NCBI GenBank assembly: GCA_902774295.1
Contig: CACYHP010000001.1
Coordinates: 1,054,001-1,118,000 of the forward strand
Direction of reading: 5' to 3'
Length of the DNA: 64,000 nucleotides
Source of the DNA: an uncultured Bacteroidia bacterium
GTDB taxonomy: Bacteria; Bacteroidota; Bacteroidia; Bacteroidales; F082
The position numbers and the translations under genes are program-made. The notes beneath the pieces are model-generated. The model ran no database searches, was not told where the DNA came from, and was given only the letters and a program-made list of their open reading frames with translations. Below, one piece after another: positions 10,301 to 19,000 of this stretch (its first letter is position 1; each line of letters opens with the position of its first letter).

Positions 10301-10810
10301 AGGGTTGTATTGGAATGGTGTCACGCTGACGATAGCCACGTCGACATCACGAATCTTCATAGGTTTTGATGCGATAATAGGCTCGGCAGGGTAGAAGGCA
10401 TCGGTTGAGTAAACCTTCTCATTTCTGATATATTTCATCGGAGTCTTGTCGTCATCCAAAGGCAACTCTGGTGCTGGCATCAGGTCAACGTCGGAAATCG
10501 TTTCAGTTACCTGATGTGTGACATTCAAAACGACGTTTGAGCCTCTTGGAATCGCCACGTAGCGAGAAACTACAGGCAAATCAGGCATTCCTGCTATGTT
10601 TGGAAGGAAAATGCCGTTGAGAACGATGGATTGCCCCTCAACTCCGTCCACATTGCTGTCCTCAAGAGCGAATTTGTCAATCTTTAAACTCAATTCAAGG
10701 TTTGAACGATTGCTGTTCACAACCTCAAATGTTTGAGCGAAAGCAATAACTGATGACAGAAGTATCGCCACCGTCATCACTATTTTTGAGTAAATCTTTG
10801 TTGTTTTCAT
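7316..10810 (-). CDS. Gingipain-like cysteine protease (peptidase family C25) with T9SS sorting domain
   Basis: A secreted cysteine endopeptidase of the gingipain family, 1164 residues. A signal peptide covers about 1-25 (cleavage after AFA). Residues about 30-230 resemble the C25 propeptide (LPVVSRYVAIPRG). The catalytic domain spans about 235-640, with HRDHG at 484-488 (catalytic His487) and SNNC at 516-519 (nucleophile Cys519). Beta-sandwich repeats follow, then a jelly-roll module near 960-1080 resembling gingipain adhesin domains. The last 75 residues or so contain VYPNPGNNELNI, a type A T9SS sorting domain. The active-site context resembles gingipains more than the sortase PorU. It lies 15 bases after the antiporter gene and overlaps nqrA by 19 bases. 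Substrate specificity cannot be read from sequence. Confidence 0.9.
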   Translation of the reverse strand: MKTTKIYSKIVMTVAILLSSVIAFAQTFEVVNSNRSNLELSLKIDKFALEDSNVDGVEGQSIVLNGIFLPNIAGMPDLPVVSRYVAIPRGSNVVLNVTHQVTETISDVDLMPAPELPLDDDKTPMKYIRNEKVYSTDAFYPAEPIIASKPMKIRDVDVAIVSVTPFQYNPVTKELVVTRELNLEVVFEGGDGNFGGDPRYRSTAWDHIIRDMVINENMLPDADYQSFIKEAAQRRDTGCEYLIITPDNPDFIALADSIKLFRNQQGILTDVVTVSECGGNNQNAIRSYLQNAYNNWDIPVSAVLLLGDHNDDGTKGIVSYTMYNHPGSGYNPYISDNKYGDVNGDHLPEIVMGRITGRNYEEMYHMINKDLQFERHPSTNPHFYDKPITAMGFQLERWFQLCSEIVNGFWEYELGKHPVRVNAIYEGTPGSRWSSAQRTNTIINYFGPNGLGYIPQNMSHLTDWDGNGNEINDAINAGAFILQHRDHGSEELWGEPSYNIGYINRLVNTDLTFVMSNNCLTGRFNYGGVNGQCFAEAFHRHQYGALGIVAATQVSYSFVNDVYVWGAYDNMWPDFMPTYGTEHPVDFVLPAYANASGKFFLEQSNWTDDGVKEITYYLFHHHGDVYMNLYTEMPENLDVTVIPVIVEGSTQFQVTATENATICLSNGNEIIGLATTTGQQQTITIAPQSLGNEVLLTVTKQNHYRYTKRITVIPNAGPYLIFDSYSINDQDSNNQLDYDETASINVALHNVGFESIQNVNVELTTESPYIEINSASTTYDAFNVNEIVTKNNAFTLSVSNDIPDQTKVWFHLTMNNGTYSFSDDFAIIVNAPSLKITNLRITDVNGNPTDRLYKGETSNMIFTVNNQGHSNSHNITSHLLVDAPIISYEAQTITSGGINVNDSTDVSFVVLVSNYAPDGAILDDYMTVTSDGYQDVYQNQVALGNCIEDFEDDDLNPNFTWSNSGGSRWFRDDNNPYEGNYCFTGPSSETGLTSKLSVAAVTDMDDKVSFYYRSSGNPDDEFNFTLDTDHYTLTGSQWQLFEMPIKTGTHLLRWTFSRKSHADEGSASIDLLKLPPKYTEITDVDEITENNSNVFVYPNPGNNELNIIVSENDFAKLQIYDFQGRMILERVINNEITTINTENLAVGLYFWKLGNETGKWIKSR

Positions 10811-10825
10811 TGGATTTATTTATGG

Positions 10826-13066
10826 TTAATTTATTTCTTCTTTTTGAATTATCAATTTTGCTGCTTCGTTGTCACTGACGAACCAAACGATGTCGTTGCA
10901 GCCAAATACTGTTGATGCTGAAGGACTTAGGATGTAATCGTTGCCTCTCTGGATAGCGATAACCATAGCATTGTACTTGTCCTTGAACATCGAGTTGAGC
11001 AGTGAAACGTGGCAGATTGGGCTTTTTTCAGAGACTTTGAATGAGTGCAGACTCATGTTATGACCTTGGCGCTCACGAATCAACTCAGTGTCTTCGATTT
11101 CAATAATCGGCTTGACTTTGTTGATGTTGTCGTCGCATCCAACCAAAGTTACAATGTCGTAAGGGTAGAAGAACATGTCTTTGTCAGGAAGGTCGTAAAT
11201 GTCTTTGCCTCTTTCAATGCACACCACGCTGACCTTGAATTGTTTGCGGAACACAGTGTCTTTCAACTGTTTGCCAACAACTTGGCTCAACGGACTGACC
11301 GTCACTTTTTCGAGATGGAAGTTCTCCTGGAGCACTTCCGGAATGATGAACGACGCCTGTTTTTGACGTTTGTTCAGGTTATCCATGAAATTCTTCTCCA
11401 GTTTGTCATAAAACTTCATGATGCCGTTAGAGAATGCGAGGATGAGTGAGAATGCAATCGCAAGTCCCAGCGCGGCAAAGAAGTTCAGACTGATGTAATG
11501 ACGTATGATATATGTTATAATCGAGATCGCAATGATATATCTTAAGATGAAAATTATCGCGATAACATGGCGCTCGAATAGGTTTTTCGTAATCAGTCTC
11601 GAGTTTGTCAACGAGATTTTATATTTGAATGCCATCGCCCAAATAAAAGGTGATACGATGGCTAATGTTACGGCTATTGATGTAAAACCGCCCCAAAGTC
11701 CATGAATATTCTTCATGATAAATGGTCCGATGGCGGAGAAACAGATGATGGCGAGAGCGAAGATGATGCAGCCGTAGATAAGCATGTTTTTGAATTGGTT
11801 GACAACGAAAGTCTTGAATGTCAACGTTGTTGTCTCGCTCACCTTAAACCCTTCTGAATAATTGGACATCGCCTGTTTCCATTTATCTGGAATCCTCGGG
11901 TTGAGCCATTTATAGAGCGGGTTTGCCAGCCTTATTATATAAGGTGTAAAGAATGTCGTGACGATTGATACCGTGACGATGATAGGGTAGAGGTATTCAT
12001 CGATCACCTTGAAACTTAAGCCTAAAGCGGCGATGATGAAGGAGAACTCTCCTATTTGGCAGAAGCAGAAGCCTGCCTTGAAAGATGTTTGGATGTCTCT
12101 TCCGGATATCAACATTCCGAAGGTGGCGCTTAACGTCTTGAAAATCATCACTACAAGGGCGATGACGATGACAGGACCTGTATATTCAACCAAGATATCA
12201 GGGTTGACAAGCATACCTACCGAGACGAAGAATATTGCCGCGAAGAGGTTTTTTATCGGGGTGACAAGTTTATGAATGATGTCGGCTTCAAGCGTTTCCG
12301 CGAGGATGGAACCCATCACGAAGGCACCGAGAGCCGATGAGAATCCGGCGTAGTTCGCAAGCATGACCATCATGAAACACAGGCCTATCGCGATGATGAC
12401 AAGTGTCTCTTCTGTCATGAATCTCCTGATAAGCTTGAGGAATGACGGGATCAGATAGATACCGAAGATAAACCATATTATCAGGAAGAACATGAGTTTT
12501 ATCATGCTGAACACCAGCTCACCGCCGTCGAAGGTGTTTCCCACCGACAAAGTGGAAAGGATAACCATTAGGATGACGGCAACGAGGTCTTCCACCACCA
12601 ATGCCCCGATGACATCGGCGGTGAATTTCTCGTTTTTAAGCTTCAAATCGTCAAAAGCCTTGACGATGATGCTGGTCGAGGAGATGGAGAGCATACATCC
12701 GAGGAAGATGCAGTTCATTCTCTGCCAGCCGAACATTTTTCCTACAAGAAAACCTATCGTGAACATGATGATGAGCTCCGTGAGCACCATGATGGCGCCC
12801 GGACCGCCCACTTTCTTCAGTTTCTTGAAGGAAAACTCAAGACCAATAGCAAACAGAAGGAATACCATACCGATTTCGCTCCATGTCGCGACGCTGCTGG
12901 GGTCTTCGACAACCGGAAAATACGTGAAATGCGGTCCGATAAGGAATCCTGCCACGATATAGCCGAGCACCAAAGGCTGCTTCAACCATTTGAAAATAAC
13001 AGTTGTTACACCAGCAGTGACGAGAATCAGAGCTAAATCGAAAAATAAAGCAGGTACTCCTTCCAT
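10826..13066 (-). CDS. CPA2-family monovalent cation/proton antiporter with two RCK_C domains
   Basis: A 746-residue inner-membrane transporter. About twelve hydrophobic helices cover residues 8-385 (for example GYIVAGFLIGPHFTYFP and SALGAFVMGSILAETLE), typical of the Na+(K+)/H+ antiporter CPA2/KefB family. Further helices lie near 425-560. Two C-terminal regulatory RCK_C (TrkA-C) modules sit at about 585-665 and 670-740. No NAD-binding TrkA-N (Rossmann) domain is seen. It lies 12 bases after one C25 protease gene and 15 bases before the other, inside the Rnf-Nqr gene series. A role in converting the Na+ gradient made by the pumps into a proton gradient is an inference; K+ or Na+ preference cannot be judged. 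Confidence 0.88.
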   Translation of the reverse strand: MEGVPALFFDLALILVTAGVTTVIFKWLKQPLVLGYIVAGFLIGPHFTYFPVVEDPSSVATWSEIGMVFLLFAIGLEFSFKKLKKVGGPGAIMVLTELIIMFTIGFLVGKMFGWQRMNCIFLGCMLSISSTSIIVKAFDDLKLKNEKFTADVIGALVVEDLVAVILMVILSTLSVGNTFDGGELVFSMIKLMFFLIIWFIFGIYLIPSFLKLIRRFMTEETLVIIAIGLCFMMVMLANYAGFSSALGAFVMGSILAETLEADIIHKLVTPIKNLFAAIFFVSVGMLVNPDILVEYTGPVIVIALVVMIFKTLSATFGMLISGRDIQTSFKAGFCFCQIGEFSFIIAALGLSFKVIDEYLYPIIVTVSIVTTFFTPYIIRLANPLYKWLNPRIPDKWKQAMSNYSEGFKVSETTTLTFKTFVVNQFKNMLIYGCIIFALAIICFSAIGPFIMKNIHGLWGGFTSIAVTLAIVSPFIWAMAFKYKISLTNSRLITKNLFERHVIAIIFILRYIIAISIITYIIRHYISLNFFAALGLAIAFSLILAFSNGIMKFYDKLEKNFMDNLNKRQKQASFIIPEVLQENFHLEKVTVSPLSQVVGKQLKDTVFRKQFKVSVVCIERGKDIYDLPDKDMFFYPYDIVTLVGCDDNINKVKPIIEIEDTELIRERQGHNMSLHSFKVSEKSPICHVSLLNSMFKDKYNAMVIAIQRGNDYILSPSASTVFGCNDIVWFVSDNEAAKLIIQKEEIN

Positions 13067-13078
13067 TTGCTTAAAAAA

Positions 13079-16000
13079 TTATTTCTTTATAACTTTCTTT
13101 GTCCAGACATTAACATTGCTTCTAATCTGAAGGATGTAAGTGCCTGATGAGAGGTCGTTAAGGTTAAGTGTTGTGTTCAAGCCGTGTTCAACGGTTTCAC
13201 TCTTCATGTAAACCACCTGTCCGACAGAGTTGTAAATCAAAATCTGGATATCTGATGAGATATTGGCGATTGAGATATTGAGAATGTCGTTTGTCGGGTT
13301 AGGGTGAATGCTCAACTTAGCCTCTTTTGGTGTGTCAACGCCGTCTTTCGAGAAGTGGACGCGAATTGTGTTGTCATAAACTTTATATCCGCAACCAGTG
13401 TACTGGAAGTTAAGGTTGATGTCGCCAAGTTCATAGTCTTGCTCTGAAGGAGTGTAAACAGTCTGCAAAGCGAATGGATTTGAGAAGCTACCGGTTCCAT
13501 CAGTTGTTGTCCAACCGTTGAAGTTGCCGAGGTTCTCAATTTCCACAGCGATGTCGATAGGATCTGTTGTGAAAGCGGTGTACATGTCTTCGTAAGTTGC
13601 AACAGGTTCATTCACGAATGTGATGACCATGTCGTCTGACATTGTTTCAGCGCCTTGGTGGCCTGTCAAAGTAAGTGTCACGCTTCCGTTTGCAATATCC
13701 TGAGTACCAGGAGTATACACTGGTTCAAGGATTGTGGCGTCGCTGAATGTGCCGTCGCCGGCTGTTGTCCACTCAATTGATGTCTGGTTAGCAGCGAAAC
13801 CTAAGAGCTGAGCGTTCTCATCTTCGCAAAGGTTGATGTCGAGACCAGCGCTCACGTTGAGGCTTCTGTCAACAGGAAGGATCACGAAATCTATCCAGCA
13901 GCAGTCGCTACCGGATGACACACTGGTGTCTTTCTGGTATTTCCATTTGAAGATGTGATTGCCAGGTGTCACAGGATATTGTGCTCTTGTCCATGCGACC
14001 GTGCCCGACCATTCGCCCTGTGAAACATTGTCGATATAGAATATGAGCTTGTCGTAGCTTCCTTCTGACGACACTTTGTAGTAGAATGCGATAGAATCAG
14101 GCTCGCCGACTTCATAATTCAAACTCAAAACAGTTTCCTGATTATCACCGATTTGTCCTGATTTTACACAATAAACACCTTCATATGGGTCATCTGTCAC
14201 GAATGTCCATGGATGCGGCAAATCGTTGGTCCAAAGTGCAGTGTTGAACTCTCCGGATTCGAAGTCTTCAACATTGAGACCAATCTTTTTCGAAAAGTCT
14301 TTTTCATCGGTGTAAACGCCTGAAATCACAGATAAATTGAATGCCGCTGATGTCCCTGCAGGAGCACCGTTGACATAAACATCGTAATTGAAGATTTGTG
14401 TTGCACCAGCTTCAACTGCACTGACAGAAACGGCACTTGATGACGTAATCTGTAAGTAAGGATTGTTCATGGTGAGTAATGCATTGACTATATTCGAGTC
14501 AGCGTTACCATTATTCTTCACTGAGAAACTGAATCTGACAGTCTCGCCTGGGTCAAGACGACCGTTGCCGTTACCGTCGATTTCGGTAATTGTCATGTCA
14601 CCGATCTTGAAGTTCGGAGCATAAGCTTTCATCGTGATGTGATTCTCGTAAGTGTCAGAACCACTGTTGATTGTGACGACAAAATCGATGCCTGTCTTAT
14701 TAGGAATCTCGTTCGACACAGTGAATGTGAATGCGTCGATGAGGTTGATAGTTGCATTTGAGCTGAGAGCGTTGAAACTTGCTGTGCCGTTGGTGATTGT
14801 CACATACTCTGAATCTGTTGTCAATGTCATTGTGCCGGCAGCAGCTTGTGAGTTACCCACGTTCTTGAGCTGGATGTCTAATGATGCATTGTCACCAAAG
14901 TTGAGCTGTGTAGCCTGATTACCAAGTTCATAGCTGTCGATGACGATGTATGGTCCTGCAGCTGGAATCACTTCGATGTCAGCTTCATAGCGCAGGTAAT
15001 CCTGAGCTGTTACTGTGAGGTGGAGCACTGTAGGCGGTACCTGAGGCTCAATGGCGATGTTCTGGATGTTGCCGGTAGCTGTTGCCACACCAACAATCTC
15101 AAGGTTTTCACCTTCACCTTTTGTCAAAGCTATTACTGAGCCTTCCGGGGCTGTGATTTGTACTGTGTTCAAACCGGCAAGCTGTACGTTCTGATGTTGC
15201 ACTGCCATGGTTTCAGGTACCTGAGTGTAGATACGCAAGAAAGCGTCGCAGTGTGCGGTGAACATGATGTAGGTGATGTTTTTGTCGTCAGTGTTGTAAG
15301 GCCATGATGTCTCATAGAGGAAGTATTTACCGGCCACGTTGCCGAATGCCGGACGCCAGTTGCCTCTGTATTCGTATGCAGGAGTGTTGGTGTTGTTCGG
15401 TAATGTCGGCATGAAGTCTGGGTCAAACTGGTCGTAAACACCCCAAACGAAGGCGTCGTTGACGAATGAGTAAGAGACCTCGGTAGGAGAGAGGACGCCT
15501 ACAGCACCAGCGTTCTGACCGTTGAAGGTGCGGCGCATCCATTTCTCGGTGAAGCAGTTACCTCCAGAACCGGTGTAGTTAAACATACCAGTCTGGCAGT
15601 TGATTGACATGACGAAAGGCATTTTGCCGACGTTGTTCATCTGATCGACGTGGTTGTTACGCACTGCCGGCTCGCCCCAACCTTCATTAAGGCCGTGGTC
15701 ACGGTGCTGTACCCAGAAGGCGCCATTATTGACAGCGTTAACAACCTGTTGAGGTGTGCCACCTGTCCAGCCGCCCATCTCTTGAGGAGATGCCGGGATA
15801 TAGTTTGTTCCGTTAGGTCCGAAATATGATACAACTTGTGGGGTGTTCTGTGCTGTTGACCATTGTGTGCCAGGAGTGCCTTCATAGATGCAGTTGATAC
15901 GCTGTGGCGTGTAACCATGGCTGCGCATATAACCGCCGAAGACCTCAGAGCAGAGCTGGAACCAACGTACTGTCTGCCATCCTAAAGCTGTGATAGGACT

Positions 16001-17185
16001 GGCGTAGAATGCAGGATCCATGTTAGGATTGGTGTATTCATATTCAATCTGCTTGTCGGCCATCATGGCAGCTTCTGTGCCGTTGGCTGCAACCAGACGG
16101 GAAAACACCATCTCCGGGAGCAGGTCGCCGTCAACGTCGGCATACTGGTTGTCGGTGATACATGTTTGACTGCTTGGATATGGATGTGGAACCACGATGG
16201 CAGGGATACCCTGTGCCATGTTGACGTTATGGTCACCAAAGAGAAGCACTGCCACAGGAGCGATACTCCAAGTGTTGTATGCATTATGGAACCATTCTTT
16301 CATCTGTTGCGTTGTCGTGGCAGGCATCTCATCGAGACGTACGATTTCGGTGATAATACCTTGCTGTTTGCGATATTCTTTCAGACGCTGTGCTGGTGCT
16401 AAGAAGTCGTCGTTGTTAGGGATGACGATGACGTATTCGGCACCATCTTCGATATCACGAAGCCACTGCTGCATTCTTGCCTCATAGTCGATGACTGGCA
16501 ATGAGTTGTAGTTCATGATGTTTTGAGCGAGGATAGGGTCGAAATAAGGTGAACGCAAGCGGTTGTCACCAAACTGGCCGTTACCGCCGACAAATTCAAC
16601 TTCCATCTCAATGTTGTGATAGACGATGGCTTCTTTTGTGACAGGGTTGAATCTGACAGGATTGACGCTGACGGTCACGATATCGACACCACGCATCTTG
16701 GCAGGTGCGCTAATGCTAGCAAACTCTGCAGGATAGAAAGCGTTTTCGGTATAGATCTTCGTGTCTTTAGTGTAATCTGTGTTAGGTTCTTCAGCTTCAG
16801 CTTGGACACCTAATGAAGGCTCCACGTTGACGTTAGAAATCACCTGCTGCTCATAGCTTCTCACATGAAGCACTGCCTGTGCGCCCTGTGGGATAGCGAT
16901 GGTACGGCTGAAACTTGGAACGTTAGGCAAACCTTTCGCATTAGGAAGGCTGATGTCTGCGATGCCGATGGTCTGCATCTCTTCACCTTCATAATTGAAG
17001 GAGGCGAGACTCATCTCGTCGATAGAGTATGAGAGGGCTACATTGCCTCTCGTCTGCTCAGTCATCTTAAAACCTGTCTTTCCAGTGTGATTGAACTGGA
17101 AGGTGCGGACTTCCTGAGCATTTGCTGCAATGCCAAGCATCATCAGTGCCAAGCAAAGCAAGTTGCGTAAATTGATTTTTTTCAT
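13079..17185 (-). CDS. Second gingipain-like cysteine protease (C25) with T9SS sorting domain
   Basis: A 1368-residue paralogue of the protease at 7316-10810. The signal peptide ends near residue 23 (ANA). A C25 propeptide region follows (LPNVPSFSRTIAIPQG near 86-101). The catalytic domain is at about 240-680, with HRDHG at 494-498 (His497) and SINC at 527-530 (Cys530). Beta-sandwich CARDB-like repeats come next, then a jelly-roll adhesin-like domain near 1010-1140 and two Ig/PKD-like stretches. The C-terminal sorting domain (about 1290-1368) contains SIHPNPTNDILNI and ends TKKVIKK. The catalytic pair is intact in both paralogues. It starts 24 bases after the rnfA stop with no terminator or promoter between, so it appears co-transcribed with rnf. 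Confidence 0.9.
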   Translation of the reverse strand: MKKINLRNLLCLALMMLGIAANAQEVRTFQFNHTGKTGFKMTEQTRGNVALSYSIDEMSLASFNYEGEEMQTIGIADISLPNAKGLPNVPSFSRTIAIPQGAQAVLHVRSYEQQVISNVNVEPSLGVQAEAEEPNTDYTKDTKIYTENAFYPAEFASISAPAKMRGVDIVTVSVNPVRFNPVTKEAIVYHNIEMEVEFVGGNGQFGDNRLRSPYFDPILAQNIMNYNSLPVIDYEARMQQWLRDIEDGAEYVIVIPNNDDFLAPAQRLKEYRKQQGIITEIVRLDEMPATTTQQMKEWFHNAYNTWSIAPVAVLLFGDHNVNMAQGIPAIVVPHPYPSSQTCITDNQYADVDGDLLPEMVFSRLVAANGTEAAMMADKQIEYEYTNPNMDPAFYASPITALGWQTVRWFQLCSEVFGGYMRSHGYTPQRINCIYEGTPGTQWSTAQNTPQVVSYFGPNGTNYIPASPQEMGGWTGGTPQQVVNAVNNGAFWVQHRDHGLNEGWGEPAVRNNHVDQMNNVGKMPFVMSINCQTGMFNYTGSGGNCFTEKWMRRTFNGQNAGAVGVLSPTEVSYSFVNDAFVWGVYDQFDPDFMPTLPNNTNTPAYEYRGNWRPAFGNVAGKYFLYETSWPYNTDDKNITYIMFTAHCDAFLRIYTQVPETMAVQHQNVQLAGLNTVQITAPEGSVIALTKGEGENLEIVGVATATGNIQNIAIEPQVPPTVLHLTVTAQDYLRYEADIEVIPAAGPYIVIDSYELGNQATQLNFGDNASLDIQLKNVGNSQAAAGTMTLTTDSEYVTITNGTASFNALSSNATINLIDAFTFTVSNEIPNKTGIDFVVTINSGSDTYENHITMKAYAPNFKIGDMTITEIDGNGNGRLDPGETVRFSFSVKNNGNADSNIVNALLTMNNPYLQITSSSAVSVSAVEAGATQIFNYDVYVNGAPAGTSAAFNLSVISGVYTDEKDFSKKIGLNVEDFESGEFNTALWTNDLPHPWTFVTDDPYEGVYCVKSGQIGDNQETVLSLNYEVGEPDSIAFYYKVSSEGSYDKLIFYIDNVSQGEWSGTVAWTRAQYPVTPGNHIFKWKYQKDTSVSSGSDCCWIDFVILPVDRSLNVSAGLDINLCEDENAQLLGFAANQTSIEWTTAGDGTFSDATILEPVYTPGTQDIANGSVTLTLTGHQGAETMSDDMVITFVNEPVATYEDMYTAFTTDPIDIAVEIENLGNFNGWTTTDGTGSFSNPFALQTVYTPSEQDYELGDINLNFQYTGCGYKVYDNTIRVHFSKDGVDTPKEAKLSIHPNPTNDILNISIANISSDIQILIYNSVGQVVYMKSETVEHGLNTTLNLNDLSSGTYILQIRSNVNVWTKKVIKK

Positions 17186-17209
17186 TTTTAGATTTATAAC
17201 GGTTAATAA

Positions 17210-17794
17210 TTATACAAGTCCTCCGAATCCCATGAAAGCCATAGCGAGGATACCTGCAGTAATCAATGCGATAGGTGTCCCTTTTGTGCCTTCAGGTGCT
17301 TCCATCAGGTCGATATGTTCGCGAATGCCAGAGAAGATTATCAATGCCACTGCGAAACCGATTGCGATGCCAGCTGCGTAGATGACTGCCTCTCCGACGT
17401 TGTTGCCGTAAATGAAGCCTTCGCCGACGACCTTCAAAGAGACGCCGAGAACGCAGCAGTTAGTAGTGATCAAAGGTAAAAACACGCCCAATGCAGTGTA
17501 AAGCGATGGACTGATCTTCTTCAAGATAATCTCGACCATCTGCACCAAGGCGGCGATGACCAAGATGAACGCTATCGTCTGAAGGAACTCCAATCCGTGA
17601 GCCACGAGGACGTATTTGTTTAATAGGTAGGTCACCAAGGTGGCGAGCACGAGCACGAAGATAACGGCTGCACCCATACCAACAGCGGTGGATGTCTTCT
17701 TGGAAGTGCCTAAGAACGGGCAGATTCCGAGAAACTGCGCCAAAATGACGTTGTTGACAAAGATTGTCGATATAAGAATGATTATGATTTTCAT
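17210..17794 (-). CDS. rnfA: Rnf electron transport complex subunit A
   Basis: RnfA is a 194-residue six-helix membrane subunit of the Rnf complex (ferredoxin:NAD+ oxidoreductase) and a homologue of NqrE. It begins with the typical FVNNVILAQFLGICPF segment and contains LPLITTNCCVLGVSL with conserved cysteines. It is the last gene of the rnfBCDGEA order common in Bacteroidales and starts 9 bases after rnfE. Confidence 0.96.
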   Translation of the reverse strand: MKIIIILISTIFVNNVILAQFLGICPFLGTSKKTSTAVGMGAAVIFVLVLATLVTYLLNKYVLVAHGLEFLQTIAFILVIAALVQMVEIILKKISPSLYTALGVFLPLITTNCCVLGVSLKVVGEGFIYGNNVGEAVIYAAGIAIGFAVALIIFSGIREHIDLMEAPEGTKGTPIALITAGILAMAFMGFGGLV

Positions 17795-17803
17795 GGCACT
17801 ACG

Positions 17804-18394
17804 TTATTTAGTTTTCTTTAATCTGTTGACTATTGCGATGAGATAACCCAAGGCGATGAAAGCTCCAGGAGCGAGGACGAAGATGAGTATCGTCTGTGCG
17901 TCTTCAGGTAAAAATCTGAAGTTGAAGATGCTTCCGCTGCCGAGGATCTCGCGGATTGAACCGAGGATCGTCAAGGCGAAGGTGAAACCTAAACCCATAC
18001 CTGCACCGTCGAGGATTGATGGCCAAACAGGGTTCTTTGAAGCGAATGCCTCAGCACGTCCGAGAACGATACAGTTCACCACGATGAGCGGGATGAACAG
18101 ACCTAAGGTCTCGTAGATATCCGGCACGTAAGCCTGCATAATCAGCTGAACCACGGTCACAAACGAAGCGATGACCACGATGAAGCAAGGGATACGAACC
18201 TTGTCAGGGATGAAGTTCTTTAATAATGAGATTACTAAATTCGACATTATCAAAACGAATGTTGTCGCAAGACCCATCGACATACCGTTGATGGCGCTCG
18301 TCGTTGTGGCGAGGGTAGGGCAGCATCCTAACAAAAGGACCAGAATAGGATTTTCCTTGATAAGTCCTTTGGTGAAAGTTTTCCAGTTACTCAT
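17804..18394 (-). CDS. rnfE: Rnf electron transport complex subunit E
   Basis: RnfE is the membrane partner of RnfA (196 residues) and a homologue of NqrD. The family motifs [14 protein letters not shown] and [14 protein letters not shown] are present; their cysteines are the expected ligands of the intramembrane iron site. The gene overlaps the rnfG end by eight bases, as is usual for tightly coupled Rnf subunits. Confidence 0.96.
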   Translation of the reverse strand: MSNWKTFTKGLIKENPILVLLLGCCPTLATTTSAINGMSMGLATTFVLIMSNLVISLLKNFIPDKVRIPCFIVVIASFVTVVQLIMQAYVPDIYETLGLFIPLIVVNCIVLGRAEAFASKNPVWPSILDGAGMGLGFTFALTILGSIREILGSGSIFNFRFLPEDAQTILIFVLAPGAFIALGYLIAIVNRLKKTK

Positions 18395-18974
18395 TGTTTC
18401 CTCCTTTCATGAATTGGTCTTTGTTAGCCTCGAAACCGTCGACGGCTCTCTGAATAGCCTCCGAAACGGCTCTCGAACTGATTGTCGCAGCTGTGATAGC
18501 ATCGACATCGCCGCCGTCTTTCTTCACCTTGAGGGTGAAAGTCTGCGGGTCTTTGCCGTCAAACTGACCTTTGAACTTGTCGTTCACCATGTTAGCTCCA
18601 AGACCAGGGGTCTCAGCCTGTGATAAAACCGACACCTTATTAATAATTCCGTTCTGCAGCATACCGACCATGAGTTCGATCTTGCCACCGAAACCGTTCA
18701 TTGAATATGTCTTGACAGCCGCTCCGATGAAGTTGCCGTCAGCATCGTATGCGAGGTTATATGTAAGGTCTTCAATGACTTTAGCTTCTGTCGTCGCAAT
18801 AGCCACATCGGTCTTCAAAACCTCGTTGATAGCTTTAATATTCTTATTTTCCTCAACTTTGTCGATGGCTGGCTTTGTCAAACCATAGATGAAGCCGAGC
18901 ACTCCGCCTGACACGATGGTGATGACCATCAAGGCGATAAGCATATTTTTTAATGTTGATTCTTTCTTTGCCAT
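18387..18974 (-). CDS. rnfG: Rnf electron transport complex subunit G
   Basis: RnfG is the FMN-carrying subunit anchored by one N-terminal helix (about 12-30) and a homologue of NqrC. The 195-residue protein has the flavinylation region D-A-I-T-A-A-T followed by ISSRAV; the final threonine of that motif is the expected FMN site. The GLGAN region ([16 protein letters not shown]) is typical. It starts 26 bases after rnfD, one of the larger gaps in the series, but no promoter box is seen there. Confidence 0.95.
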   Translation of the reverse strand: MAKKESTLKNMLIALMVITIVSGGVLGFIYGLTKPAIDKVEENKNIKAINEVLKTDVAIATTEAKVIEDLTYNLAYDADGNFIGAAVKTYSMNGFGGKIELMVGMLQNGIINKVSVLSQAETPGLGANMVNDKFKGQFDGKDPQTFTLKVKKDGGDVDAITAATISSRAVSEAIQRAVDGFEANKDQFMKGGNNE

Positions 18975-19000
18975 AATTCCAAAATTTTAAGATTCAACAA

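Noticed and set aside
7316..17185. The C25 proteins as the T9SS sortase PorU
   Set aside because: The nucleophile context (SNNCLTG, SINCQTG) is gingipain-like, and two copies with adhesin-like modules do not fit a single sortase.
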